NCBI RefSeq assembly: GCF_900091955.1
Contig: NZ_FMDF01000227.1
Span: 62,001 to 126,000, forward strand
Origin: Streptomyces sp. Ncost-T10-10d
GTDB taxonomy: Bacteria > Actinomycetota > Actinomycetes > Streptomycetales > Streptomycetaceae
Length of the DNA: 64,000 nucleotides
Reading direction: 5' to 3'
Shown in pieces: positions 27,150 to 34,996 of this stretch (within the stretch, counting starts at the first letter, position 1; every line of letters starts with the position of its first letter). The position numbers and the translations under genes are program-made. The notes below the pieces were generated by a model. The model searched no databases. It had not been told where the DNA came from and saw only the letters and a program-made list of their open reading frames with translations.

Positions 27150-27188
27150 AACGGCCTGCGCACCAAGTACCTTGATTCGCAGGCCGTT
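27150..27188. terminator. Terminator between rdgB and tRNA-Leu
   Basis: An 11-bp perfect stem (27150-27160 with 27178-27188) followed by TTTA lies between the rdgB stop and the tRNA 3' end; it can serve both strands. Confidence 0.75.
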
Positions 27189-27193
27189 TACTG

Positions 27194-27277
27194 TGCGGCG
27201 GAAGGGATTCGAACCCTCAAGCCGTTTCACGGGCCACAGATCCTAAGTCTGCTGTGTCGCCATTGCACCACCGCCGC
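27194..27277 (-). tRNA. tRNA-Leu (anticodon UAG)
   Basis: The 84-base gene folds as a class II tRNA. The acceptor GCGGCGG pairs with CCGCCGC, the anticodon stem GCAGA/TCTGT holds the loop CTTAGGA (anticodon TAG, reading CTA), there is a long variable arm (GCCCGTGAAACGGC) and a T arm GAGGGTTCGAATCCC-type. The 3' CCA is not encoded. It is not bldA, whose anticodon is UAA. Confidence 0.95.
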
Positions 27278-27379
27278 CAGCCGTCAGACATGCTACCGGG
27301 ATGTGCCGACGGGCCGGCGGGTACGGGGTCAGAACTTCGGATCCGGCGTCCGGGCCGCGGCCAGTTGAAGAGGGCCGGG

Positions 27380-27660
27380 AGGGCGGTGGTTTCGATGCTG
27401 TCGGCGGCCTCTGTTGCGTGGGCGGCGCCCCCTTCCGGTTTCTGGGAGGCGGGGGTTTCGTCGAGGCGCAGTCGCAGGCAGAGGCCGAGGGGGCCCGCGA
27501 CGAGGAACGGTATGCGCCGGCCGTAGTCGTCCATCTGGCCGGAGTCGAGGATCGCGGTCAGCGCGGTGACGAGTCCGGCGGCGCCGATGTGGCCGGCCAG
27601 GGGTGGGGTGGCGTTTGACCGCTCCCGGATCGGCCGCCTGATGGGGGTCGGGGGCCGCCA
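27380..27660 (-). pseudogene. Remnant of an MFS (MHS/ProP-like) transporter
   Basis: Read leftward, about 75 residues in one frame match a typical internal piece of metabolite:proton symporters: LAGHIGAAGLVTALTAILDS followed by DDYGRRIPFLVAGPLGL and LRLRLDETPAS. The normal start and the rest of the 12-helix protein are missing, and downstream the frame becomes non-membrane sequence that runs into the tRNA gene. It is a relic left beside tRNA-Leu. Confidence 0.65.
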
Positions 27661-27797
27661 TGGCCGGGTCCTTTCCTCGGTGGGTGTTCAAGGAAGGGCT
27701 TCTGCGCGGTCATGGCGGCTGCAAACCGAATCGATGGCCGAATGGGATGTCCCTCACATCTTCGCGGCCGTCCGAGGCGGTCCTCGACGTGCTCGGC

Positions 27798-28265
27798 TCA
27801 GATGCCGAGGTCCTTGATGATCTTGGCGACATGGCCGGTGGCCTTGACGTTGTAGAGGGCTCGTTCGACCTTGCCCTCTTCGTCCACGACGACCGTGGAG
27901 CGGATGACGCCCGTCACCGTTTTGCCGTAGAGCTTCTTCTCGCCGAAGGCGCCGTATGCCTCAAGAGTCTCCTTGGTGGGGTCGCCGACCAGGGTGACCT
28001 TGAGGTTTTCCTTCTCGCGGAACTTGGCGAGCTTCTCGGGCTTGTCGGGGGAGACGCCGATGACGTCGTATCCGGCGCCGGCGAGCAGGTCCAGGTTGTC
28101 GGTGAAGTCGCAGGCCTGCTTGGTGCAGCCGGGGGTGAGGGCGGCCGGGTAGAAGTAGACGATGACCTTGCGGCCCTTGTGGTCGGCGAGCGAGATCTCG
28201 TTGCCGTCGGCGTCGGGGAGGGTGAAGGCGGGGGCGGTGTCGCCGGGCTGGAGTCGCTCGCTCAT
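27798..28265 (-). CDS. bcp: Thioredoxin-dependent peroxiredoxin Bcp
   Basis: The 155-residue AhpC/TSA-type peroxidase reduces hydrogen and organic peroxides. The peroxidatic cysteine is Cys47 in ALTPGCTKQACDF, with the resolving Cys52 five residues later, the pattern of 2-Cys Bcp/PrxQ. Other marks are RKVIVYFYP before it and GVIRSTVVVDEEGKVERALY after it. The ATG at 28265 has GGAGAACC just upstream. It is divergent from the DUF3618 gene. Confidence 0.95.
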   Translation of the reverse strand: MSERLQPGDTAPAFTLPDADGNEISLADHKGRKVIVYFYPAALTPGCTKQACDFTDNLDLLAGAGYDVIGVSPDKPEKLAKFREKENLKVTLVGDPTKETLEAYGAFGEKKLYGKTVTGVIRSTVVVDEEGKVERALYNVKATGHVAKIIKDLGI

Positions 28266-28393
28266 GGTTCTCCTCAGGTGGCACGTGGGGTGTACGGGAC
28301 CGAGCGTAATAGGGGTGCCGCCGGGTGCACGGGCGGTCGAGCTGACAGACTGTCGATGAAGGTTTACCGGACGAGGACCACGGAGGCGGCGCA

Positions 28394-28714
28394 GTGTCGG
28401 ATGCCAGGACCCCTGCGCAGATCGAGGCGGACATCATCGGCAGGCGTGAGCAGCTTGCGGTGGTGCTCGATGAGATCGGGGTGCGGGTGCACCCGAAGAC
28501 GATCATGGGTGATGCGAAGGCCAAGGCCGCCGAGGCCGTGGACCGGACGGCCGGGCGGGCTTTTGTGGCGGTGAACCGGACGGTGTCGGACGTGAAGGCG
28601 CAGTTTGTGTCCGAGGACGGCGCCCCGCGTCTGGAGCGGGTGATTCCGGCGGCGTTGCTCGCGGTGGGCGTCGTGGGTCTGCTCGCGGTGTCGAAGCGGC
28701 GGCGGAAGAAGTGA
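28394..28714 (+). CDS. DUF3618 membrane-associated protein
   Basis: The 106-residue protein begins at a GTG (28394) with the DUF3618 pattern: RTPAQIEADIIGRREQLAVV, then LDEIGVRVHPKTIMGDAKAK. A C-terminal helix (VIPAALLAVGVVGLLAVS) followed by KRRRKK anchors it in the membrane with the N-terminal part in the cytoplasm. Function unknown; such proteins often accompany phage-holin-like or stress membrane proteins. Confidence 0.85.
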   Translation: MSDARTPAQIEADIIGRREQLAVVLDEIGVRVHPKTIMGDAKAKAAEAVDRTAGRAFVAVNRTVSDVKAQFVSEDGAPRLERVIPAALLAVGVVGLLAVSKRRRKK

Positions 28715-28775
28715 TGCCGCGGTCCGTGTACCCCGGAGGCGTGCGGAGCTGCGGCGGACAGGTAGGTTGCGGGGC

Positions 28776-29114
28776 GTGAGCGAGAACACCGACGACAAGC
28801 TGCCCATCCGCATGCTCCATGACCGTGTGCTGGTCCGGTCCGATACGCCGGAGGGCGAGCGGCGCTCGGGTGGCGGCATTCTGATTCCGGCGACGGCTGC
28901 GGTCGGCCGTCGGCTGGCCTGGGCCGTGGTGGTCGCGGTGGGTCAGAACGTGCGGACGGTGGAGCCGGGTGACCGGGTGCTGTACGACCCCGAGGACCGG
29001 GCGGAGGTCGAGGTGCGCGGTGTGGCGTATGTGCTGATGCGCGAGCGGGATCTGCATGCGGTGGCGGCGGACCGGTTCGAGGGGTCGGTGGATTCGACCG
29101 GGCTGTATCTGTAG
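28776..29114 (+). CDS. GroES-like co-chaperonin, stand-alone paralogue
   Basis: This 112-residue protein has a Cpn10 fold: LPIRMLHDRVLVRSDTPEGE, RRSGGGILIPATAAVGRRLA, WAVVVAVGQNVRTVEPGDRV and LYDPEDRAEVEVRGVAYVLM. It differs from housekeeping GroES in the mobile loop and roof region and has no groEL beside it, so it is a divergent paralogue of uncertain function. The GTG start at 28776 was chosen over a TTG three codons upstream. A strong terminator follows. A similar isolated gene sits here in S. coelicolor, from memory. Confidence 0.82.
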   Translation: MSENTDDKLPIRMLHDRVLVRSDTPEGERRSGGGILIPATAAVGRRLAWAVVVAVGQNVRTVEPGDRVLYDPEDRAEVEVRGVAYVLMRERDLHAVAADRFEGSVDSTGLYL

Positions 29115-29133
29115 GCGGCAGCAGTTGCGAGTG

Positions 29134-29161
29134 GGGCCTGGTGACCGATGTCACCAGGCCC
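29134..29161 (+). terminator. Terminator after the GroES-like gene
   Basis: A 12-bp perfect stem (29134-29145 with 29150-29161) closes a CGAT loop and is followed by TTT, 19 bases after the stop. Confidence 0.9.
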
Positions 29162-29190
29162 TTTGCATGTTCTTTGCTACGGTGGGGTGA

Positions 29191-29265
29191 CCCCGACGAG
29201 ACGCGCCGTACCGGGTTCTGCAAAGACGACGCACCCCGTGTTGTTCGCGTTTTCTGTCTCGTCGG
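29191..29265 (+). ncRNA. Guanidine-III (ykkC-III) riboswitch upstream of the SMR gene
   Basis: The segment 29191-29232 reproduces the guanidine-III aptamer order: CCCGACGAG, GCGCCGTACC, GGGT, then AAGACGACGC. The P1 stem pairs CCCG (29192-29195) with CGGG (29212-29215), a compensatory change relative to the CCGG/CCGG I remember for the Thermobispora aptamer. GCGCCGT can pair with ACGACGC (one mismatch) as the pseudoknot. Downstream, GTCTCGTCGG (29256-29265) is a perfect 10-base complement of 29193-29202 and runs into the GGAGG of the exporter gene. Guanidine binding should therefore free the ribosome binding site, a translational ON switch. Confidence 0.85.
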
Positions 29266-29275
29266 AGGTTCCGTC

Positions 29276-29596
29276 ATGGCGTGGGTTCTGCTGGTTGTCG
29301 CCGGTCTGCTCGAAGTGGGCTGGTCGATAGGGATGAAGTACACCGAGGGGTTCACCCGGCTGTGGCCGAGTGTGTTCACAGGCCTCGGGATCGTGATGAG
29401 CATGGTGCTGCTGTCCCATGCGGCGAAGACGCTGCCGATCGGTACGGCGTACGGCGTGTGGGTCGGTATCGGTGCGGCCGGTGCGGCGGTTCTCGGCATG
29501 GTGGTGCTGGGTGAGCCGGTGACCGCCGCCCGGATCTTCTTCGTCTCTCTGCTGCTGGTGGCCGTGGTGGGGCTGAAGGCGACCTCGGGTCACTGA
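29276..29596 (+). CDS. SMR family exporter, probable guanidinium exporter (Gdx/SugE type)
   Basis: The 106-residue protein has four membrane helices and the SMR landmarks: the membrane Glu in VVAGLLEVGWSIGMKYTEGF (Glu13) with the SugE/Gdx-type GWSIGMKYTEG continuation, SMVLLSHAAKTLPIGTAYGV and WVGIGAAGAAVLGMVVLGEP. It works as a dual-topology dimer exchanging protons for cation. Gdx members export guanidinium rather than drugs, and the guanidine-III riboswitch directly upstream supports that assignment. The ATG at 29276 has GGAGG 7 bases upstream. Its stop overlaps the convergent penicillin-binding protein stop by 7 bases. Confidence 0.93.
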   Translation: MAWVLLVVAGLLEVGWSIGMKYTEGFTRLWPSVFTGLGIVMSMVLLSHAAKTLPIGTAYGVWVGIGAAGAAVLGMVVLGEPVTAARIFFVSLLLVAVVGLKATSGH

Positions 29597-32007
29597 CGCG
29601 GCGCCGGGGCGCTCTGCGGTGCCGGGGCGCTCTGGGGTGCCGGGGCGCTCTGGGGTGCCGGGGCGGTCTGCGGTGCCGGGGTGCCGGGGGCGCCCGGGAG
29701 GAAGTCGTAGCGGTCCCGGTCACCGCTGTCCGCGCCGCCGTTCTCCGCGCCGCCGATTTCCGTTCCGCCGCCGGTCGGCGTGCCGGTGTCCGGGCCGCCG
29801 GTGGCGGGTTCGCTGTTCCAGGGGCCCGGCAGGAGGCTCCCGGGGCTGCTGGGCAGTGTGCCGGAGGGGGTCTCCGACGGTGTTCCGGTGGTGCCGGGGC
29901 TGGAGTTCTCCTCGGTGGGCTCGATGGTTTCCTCGGCGCCGCTCTCGAGGCTGAGGTCGAAGTTCTCGACCGTGGTGCCGCGCAGCGCGGCCTCGGTGTA
30001 CTGGGCCCAGGTCTGGGCGGGCGCGCCCGCGCCGTTGATGCGGGCCAGGCCGAGTGCTCCGTAGAGCGGTTTCTGTGCGCCGGTGTCGGGGTCCTGGCCC
30101 ATGACGGCGATGACGGTCGTGAGGTCGGGGGTGTAGCCGGCGAACCAGGCGGCCCTGTCCTCTTCGGCGGTGCCGGTCTTGCCCGCTGCGGGGCGGCCGG
30201 CGCCCTGGGCGGCGATGCCGGAGCCGCTCTCGACGACGCTCTGGAGGACGGCGGTGGTGGTGTCGGCGGCTTCGCGGCTGACGGCCTGTTCGATGTTCCT
30301 GCTGGGGAGTTCCAGGTCCTCGCCGCCCTTGGTGATCTTGTCGACGAGGGTGTACGCGCCGTGCCTGCCGTGGTTGGCGAGGGTGGCGTACGCCTCGGTC
30401 ATGTCGAGGACGCTGGCGGTGGCGACGCCGAGCGCGATGGACGGGTAGGGGGTGAGATCGGGGGTGCTCCTGGGGATACCGAGGTCGATGGCGGTCTGCT
30501 CGACCTTGTCGGGGCCGACGTCCTCGGCCATCTGGGCGTAGACGGCGTTGACGGATTTGTCGGTGGCGACGCGGACGGTGATGGGCCCGTAGCTGATGTC
30601 GTCCTCGTTGGAGGGGGCGTATCCGGTGGGTCCGTTCGGTCCCTGGACCATGCGTTTGTTGGTGCCGTCGTACACGGTGTTGGGGGTGATGCGCCGGCCG
30701 TCCTGGGTGGTGGAGCCACCCGCGACGGCGGAGGTGAAGACGAAGGGCTTGAAGGTGGAGCCGACCTGGTAGTCGCGGCGGGTCGCGTTGTTCACGTACT
30801 GCTTGGTGTAGTCGACGCCGCCGTACATGGCGACGACCCGGCCGGTGCCGGTGTCGATGGAGGCGCCGCCGACGCGGACATTGCGGTCGGCCTCGCGCTC
30901 TGTGCTCGTCTGGGACATGACGTTGTCGTCGACGGCTTTGACGAGCGCGTTCTGTTTCTCCTTCTCCAGTGTGGTGGTGATCCGGTAGCCGCCGGTGGCC
31001 AGGGTGTTCTCGTCGATGACCTCGTTGTCGGTGAGGTAGTCCTCGACGGTCTGGACGATGTAGCCGCGCTGTCCGGACAGCCCGGTGGACGGCTTGACCT
31101 TGCCTGGTACGGGGAACTTCATGGTGGCGCGTTCGCCGGCGGCGAGCCACTTCTCCTTGACCATGCCGTCGAGTACGTAGTTCCAGCGCGCGAGGGCCGC
31201 GGCCTTGTTCTGGGGGTGGACGACGACGTCGTAGGCGCTGGGGGCGTTGAGCAGGGAGGCGAGGTAGGCGCCCTCGGCGGTGGTGATGTCGCCGATGTCC
31301 TTGCCGTAGTAGGCCTGCGCGGCGGCTTGGATGCCGTAGGCGTTGCGGCCGAAGTAGCTGGTGTTGAGGTAGCCCTCGAAGATCTGGTTCTTGGACTCCT
31401 CGCGGTTGAGTTTGACCGCGATGAAGAACTCCTTGATCTTGCGGATGACGGTCTGTTCCTGGCCGAGGTAGTAGTTCTTGACGTACTGCTGGGTGATGGT
31501 CGAGCCGCCTTGTCTGCCCTTGCCGGCGAGGGTGTTCCAGGCGGCGCGGACCATGGCTGTGAGGTCGATGGCCCGTTCGGAGTAGAAGTCGCGGTCCTCG
31601 GCGGCGAGGACGGCGTGCTGGACGTCGAGCGGGACCTGGGCGAGCTTGACGTTCTCCCGGTTGACCTCGCCGGAGCGGGCGATGACGCTGCCGTCCTTGT
31701 ACAGGTAGACGTTGGACTGCGCGGTGGCGCTGGCGTTGGCGGGCGGGATGTCGACGAGCTGGTATCCGGCGATGAAGCCGCCGATCAGGAGCAGGGCGAC
31801 GACGACGGCTGCGCCGACGGTCATCCGCCAGGTGGGGAGGGCGCGCCGCCAGCCGGTGCGCTTGGGGCGCGCGGGCTTCTTCGCCCGCCCGGCTTCGCCG
31901 CTCTGATCTGCGCTGTTGCCGCTGTTGCTGCCGTGGGCGGACGGGTCCCTGGGGCCCCGGCCCCGGGGTTCGTGTTCCCCGTTCGGCTGCTGTGGCTCGT
32001 CGCTCAT
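29590..32007 (-). CDS. Class A penicillin-binding protein (transglycosylase/transpeptidase)
   Basis: This 805-residue bifunctional enzyme builds peptidoglycan at the cell surface. A Gly/Pro-rich cytoplasmic start is followed by one membrane helix (about 65-85), then the GT51 domain (catalytic Glu137 in AAEDRDFYSE, and RQGGSTITQQYVKN at 165-178). The transpeptidase domain has Ser417-x-x-Lys420 (GSTFKP), SVN at 485-487 and KTGT at 610-613. The C-terminus is a long Thr/Pro/Gly-rich tail with APAPQS repeats. The ATG at 32007 has GAGGAG about 11 bases upstream. It converges on the SMR gene with overlapping stops and no terminator. Confidence 0.94.
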   Translation of the reverse strand: MSDEPQQPNGEHEPRGRGPRDPSAHGSNSGNSADQSGEAGRAKKPARPKRTGWRRALPTWRMTVGAAVVVALLLIGGFIAGYQLVDIPPANASATAQSNVYLYKDGSVIARSGEVNRENVKLAQVPLDVQHAVLAAEDRDFYSERAIDLTAMVRAAWNTLAGKGRQGGSTITQQYVKNYYLGQEQTVIRKIKEFFIAVKLNREESKNQIFEGYLNTSYFGRNAYGIQAAAQAYYGKDIGDITTAEGAYLASLLNAPSAYDVVVHPQNKAAALARWNYVLDGMVKEKWLAAGERATMKFPVPGKVKPSTGLSGQRGYIVQTVEDYLTDNEVIDENTLATGGYRITTTLEKEKQNALVKAVDDNVMSQTSTEREADRNVRVGGASIDTGTGRVVAMYGGVDYTKQYVNNATRRDYQVGSTFKPFVFTSAVAGGSTTQDGRRITPNTVYDGTNKRMVQGPNGPTGYAPSNEDDISYGPITVRVATDKSVNAVYAQMAEDVGPDKVEQTAIDLGIPRSTPDLTPYPSIALGVATASVLDMTEAYATLANHGRHGAYTLVDKITKGGEDLELPSRNIEQAVSREAADTTTAVLQSVVESGSGIAAQGAGRPAAGKTGTAEEDRAAWFAGYTPDLTTVIAVMGQDPDTGAQKPLYGALGLARINGAGAPAQTWAQYTEAALRGTTVENFDLSLESGAEETIEPTEENSSPGTTGTPSETPSGTLPSSPGSLLPGPWNSEPATGGPDTGTPTGGGTEIGGAENGGADSGDRDRYDFLPGAPGTPAPQTAPAPQSAPAPQSAPAPQSAPAPRQ
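29603..29674 (-). repeat. Four 18-bp tandem repeats in the penicillin-binding protein tail
   Basis: Units at 29603, 29621, 29639 and 29657 are nearly identical and encode a six-residue Ala-Pro-Ala-Pro-Gln-Ser/Thr repeat at the C-terminus. Confidence 0.85.
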
Positions 32008-32177
32008 GTCCGTGCAGACTCCTCGGCCGCGGTCAGTTCCCCCATAGTGCCCTTTTCTGTGGAATAAGCCCTGGATCGACCCCTGAAAAGCGGTCGCGGC
32101 GGCCGTCTTCGTTGGACTAGGGTCGTGCGCTTTGGTGTCCAACGCCGTTGGGCACCCGGGCGATGGGGGGTGGTGCA

Positions 32178-32978
32178 GTGCGGCTGTACGCGGTGGTGGC
32201 GGCGGGTGGGTTCCGGCGCTATGCCACTTACCGGACCGCGACGGCGGCGGGGGTGTTCACCAACACCGTCTTCGGTTTCATCATGGCGTACACCTATGTG
32301 GCGCTGTGGGACGAGCGTCCGCAGCTCGGCGGTTACGACATGCCCCAGGCGCTCACCTATGTGTGGCTGGGGCAGGCGCTGCTGATGACCTGCGCCATGA
32401 TGGGCGGCGGATTCGAGGACGAGCTGATCGAGCGGATCCGCACGGGCGATGTGGCGGTGGATCTCTATCGGCCGGCGGACCTCCAACTCTGGTGGCTGGC
32501 AGGCGACTTGGGGCGGGCCGCATTCCATCTGCTGGGCCGCGGCATCGTGCCGATGCTGCTGGGGTCGCTCGCCTTCGATCTGGCGCTGCCCGCCTCGCCG
32601 GGGGTCTGGCTGGCCTTCCTCGTCTCGGTGGCCCTCGGCGTCGTGGTCAGTTTCGCGATCCGCTATCTGGTGGCGCTCTCCGCCTTCTGGCTGCTGGACG
32701 GGGCGGGGGTGTCGCAGATGACGTCCTTGGCCGGGATGTTCTTCTCCGGGATGCTGCTGCCGCTGACGCTGTTCCCCGGGGTGCTGGGCGACGTGGCGCG
32801 GGTGCTGCCGTGGTCGTCGCTGCTCCAGGTGCCGGCCGATGTGCTGCTCGGCAAGAGCACGGGGTGGGGGCTGGTGGAGGCGTACGCCTTCCAGGGCGGC
32901 TGGGCGCTGACGTTGCTGTTGGTGGGGCGGTTGGTTCAGTCGGTGGCGACGAGGAGGGTGGTGGTTCAGGGTGGCTGA
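32178..32978 (+). CDS. ABC-2 type exporter permease, first subunit
   Basis: This 266-residue protein has about six membrane helices and belongs to the COG4587 type, the ABC-2 permease that pairs with a COG3694 permease and a COG4586 ATPase. The opening FRRYATYRTATAAGVFTNTV and the SLAGMFFSGMLLPLTLFPG segment are typical. Two starts are plausible; GTG 32178 (VRLYAVV) has a GGGGGGTGG site, and ATG 32163 would add five Gly-rich residues. It overlaps the next permease gene by 8 bases, so the three genes form one operon. The exported substrate is unknown. Confidence 0.88.
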   Translation: MRLYAVVAAGGFRRYATYRTATAAGVFTNTVFGFIMAYTYVALWDERPQLGGYDMPQALTYVWLGQALLMTCAMMGGGFEDELIERIRTGDVAVDLYRPADLQLWWLAGDLGRAAFHLLGRGIVPMLLGSLAFDLALPASPGVWLAFLVSVALGVVVSFAIRYLVALSAFWLLDGAGVSQMTSLAGMFFSGMLLPLTLFPGVLGDVARVLPWSSLLQVPADVLLGKSTGWGLVEAYAFQGGWALTLLLVGRLVQSVATRRVVVQGG

Positions 32979-33852
32979 GACGGCCGGTGCGGTGAAGGTG
33001 GCCGGGGCGGCGGACACACCCGAGGTGGTGTTCGTCGAGCGGTCGAGGCTCGTCGAGGGGGTCCGGGCGTACGGGCTGATCGCGACGATGTGGCTGCGCT
33101 CGACGATGGCGTACCGCGCCTCGTTCGCGATGACGGCGTTCGGGAACTTCGCGGTGACCGCCTTCGACTTCGTCGCGATCCTGCTGATGTTCCAGCACGT
33201 GGATGCGCTGGGCGGATACACGTTGCCGGAGATCGCGCTGCTGTACGGGGCCTCGGGTACCGCGTTCGGTCTCGCCGACCTGGTGATGGGCTCGATGGAC
33301 CGGCTGGGTCGGCGGGTGCGCGACGGCACGCTGGACACGTTGCTGGTACGGCCGGTGCCAGTGCTCGCCCAGGTCGCGGCCGACCGGTTCGCGCTGCGCA
33401 GGATGGGGCGGATCACCCAGGGGGCGCTGGTCCTCGGCTACGCGCTGGTGACGCTGGACATCGGGTGGACACCGCTGAAGGTGGCGATGATTCCGCTGAT
33501 GCTGCTCAGCGGGGCGGCGATCTTCGCGGCGGTGTTCGTGGCCGGGGCGGCGTTCCAGTTCGTCGCGCAGGACGCCTCCGAGGTGCAGAACTCCTTCACG
33601 TACGGCGGGAACACGCTGCTCCAGTACCCGCCGTCGATCTTCGCGAAGGACCTGGTGCGCGGCGTCACGTTCGTGGTGCCGCTGGCCTTCGTGAACTGGC
33701 TGCCCGCGCTGTATGTGCTGGGCCGGGACTATCCGCTGGGCCTGCCGGACTGGGTGGCGTTCCTGCCTCCGGTGGTGGCGGGCCTGTGCTGGCTGCTCGC
33801 GGGCCTGGCCTGGCGCTCGGGCCTGCGCGCGTACCGCAGCACAGGCAGTTGA
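32971..33852 (+). CDS. ABC-2 type exporter permease, second subunit
   Basis: This 293-residue COG3694-type permease has about six membrane helices (for example TAFGNFAVTAFDFVAILLMF and FLPPVVAGLCWLLAGLAWRS) and the family segment DRLGRRVRDGTLDTLLVRPV near residues 110-129. The GTG start at 32971 overlaps the upstream permease stop. It is followed 44 bases later by the ATPase gene. With that ATPase it would form a heterodimeric exporter; the substrate cannot be read from sequence. Confidence 0.9.
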   Translation: MAETAGAVKVAGAADTPEVVFVERSRLVEGVRAYGLIATMWLRSTMAYRASFAMTAFGNFAVTAFDFVAILLMFQHVDALGGYTLPEIALLYGASGTAFGLADLVMGSMDRLGRRVRDGTLDTLLVRPVPVLAQVAADRFALRRMGRITQGALVLGYALVTLDIGWTPLKVAMIPLMLLSGAAIFAAVFVAGAAFQFVAQDASEVQNSFTYGGNTLLQYPPSIFAKDLVRGVTFVVPLAFVNWLPALYVLGRDYPLGLPDWVAFLPPVVAGLCWLLAGLAWRSGLRAYRSTGS

Positions 33853-33896
33853 CGAGAACATCGAGCAGGGCGAGGGCAAGGGCGAGGGCATCGGAC

Positions 33897-34961
33897 ATGA
33901 ACGCAGAGACCCACACGGAGAACGGCACCGATACCGGCACCGATACCGGCACCGGCACCGGCACCGGCACCGGCACCGGCACCAGTACGGACACCGACTT
34001 CATCGAGCTCGACAACGTCGAAAAGGTCTTCGACGTGCGCCGCAAGACCGGCTTCATGCGCAGTGAGCGCCGCCAGGTGCGAGCGGTCGACTCCATCAGC
34101 TTCCGCGTTGCGCGCGGCGAGATGGTCGGCTACATCGGCCCGAACGGTGCCGGGAAGTCGACCACGATCAAGATGCTGACCGGCATCCTCACCCCGAGCG
34201 GCGGCCGGCTGCGGGTGGCGGGCATCGACCCGTCCAGGGAGCGTACGAGGCTGGCTCACCGCATCGGTGTGGTGTTCGGCCAGCGCACCACGCTCTGGTG
34301 GGACCTGCCGCTGCGCGACTCGTACCGGCTGATGCACCGGATGTACCGGATTCCTGACGCCCGCTACCGCGAGAATCTGGACCGCTGCATCGAACTCCTG
34401 GATCTGGGCGAGCTGCTGGACGTACCCGTACGGCAGCTTTCGCTGGGGCAGCGGATGCGCGGCGACATCGCGGCGGCGCTGCTGCACGATCCCGAGGTGC
34501 TGTACCTGGACGAGCCGACGATCGGCCTGGACGTCGTCTCCAAGGCCAAAGTCCGTGGATTCCTGCGGGACTTGAATGCCGAACGCGGCACGACCGTGCT
34601 GCTCACCACGCACGATCTGACGGACATCGAGCAGCTCTGCAAGCGTGTGATGGTGATCGACCACGGCCGTCTGATGTACGACGGGGCGCTCGACGGACTG
34701 CATGAGGTGGGCGAGAGTGAACGGATGCTGGTGGTCGACCTGGAGCGTCAGCTCCCGCCGATCCGGCTGGAGTCCGCGCCTTCGGTCCGTACGGTGAAGG
34801 TGGAGGGGCCGCGTCAGTGGCTGGCCTTCCCGGCCTCGGAGTCGGCCGCACCGCTGGTCGCCCGGATCGCGGCGGACTACCCGCTGGTCGACCTGTCGGT
34901 GCGGGAGCCCGACATCGAGGCCGTGATCGCGAAGATGTACGCGTCGGCCGGGGGCATGTAG
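33897..34961 (+). CDS. ABC exporter ATP-binding protein with Thr-Gly repeat leader
   Basis: The 354-residue ATPase (COG4586 type) has Walker A GPNGAGKST at residues 81-89, the signature LSLGQR at 181-186, Walker B VLYLDEP at 201-207 and a His switch in TTHDL. A C-terminal domain of about 90 residues follows, as usual for this family. The odd feature is the leader: residues 10-29 are Thr-Gly/Thr-Asp dipeptides encoded by a hexanucleotide repeat. The ATG at 33897 has GCGAGGG upstream. It is the third gene of the exporter operon. Confidence 0.92.
   Translation: MNAETHTENGTDTGTDTGTGTGTGTGTGTSTDTDFIELDNVEKVFDVRRKTGFMRSERRQVRAVDSISFRVARGEMVGYIGPNGAGKSTTIKMLTGILTPSGGRLRVAGIDPSRERTRLAHRIGVVFGQRTTLWWDLPLRDSYRLMHRMYRIPDARYRENLDRCIELLDLGELLDVPVRQLSLGQRMRGDIAAALLHDPEVLYLDEPTIGLDVVSKAKVRGFLRDLNAERGTTVLLTTHDLTDIEQLCKRVMVIDHGRLMYDGALDGLHEVGESERMLVVDLERQLPPIRLESAPSVRTVKVEGPRQWLAFPASESAAPLVARIAADYPLVDLSVREPDIEAVIAKMYASAGGM
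33924..33983 (+). repeat. Ten hexanucleotide repeats at the start of the ABC ATPase gene
   Basis: GGCACC or GATACC units repeat ten times in frame, the last six all GGCACC. The repeat encodes Gly-Thr/Asp-Thr pairs. Since the unit is 6 bases, copy-number change would keep the reading frame. Confidence 0.92.
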
Positions 34962-34996
34962 ATCGGTGACGGGAGCGTACGAATAGGCTGAGCGGT

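Noticed and set aside
27194..27277. Possible bldA tRNA
   Set aside because: The anticodon is UAG, not UAA, so it reads CTA rather than TTA.
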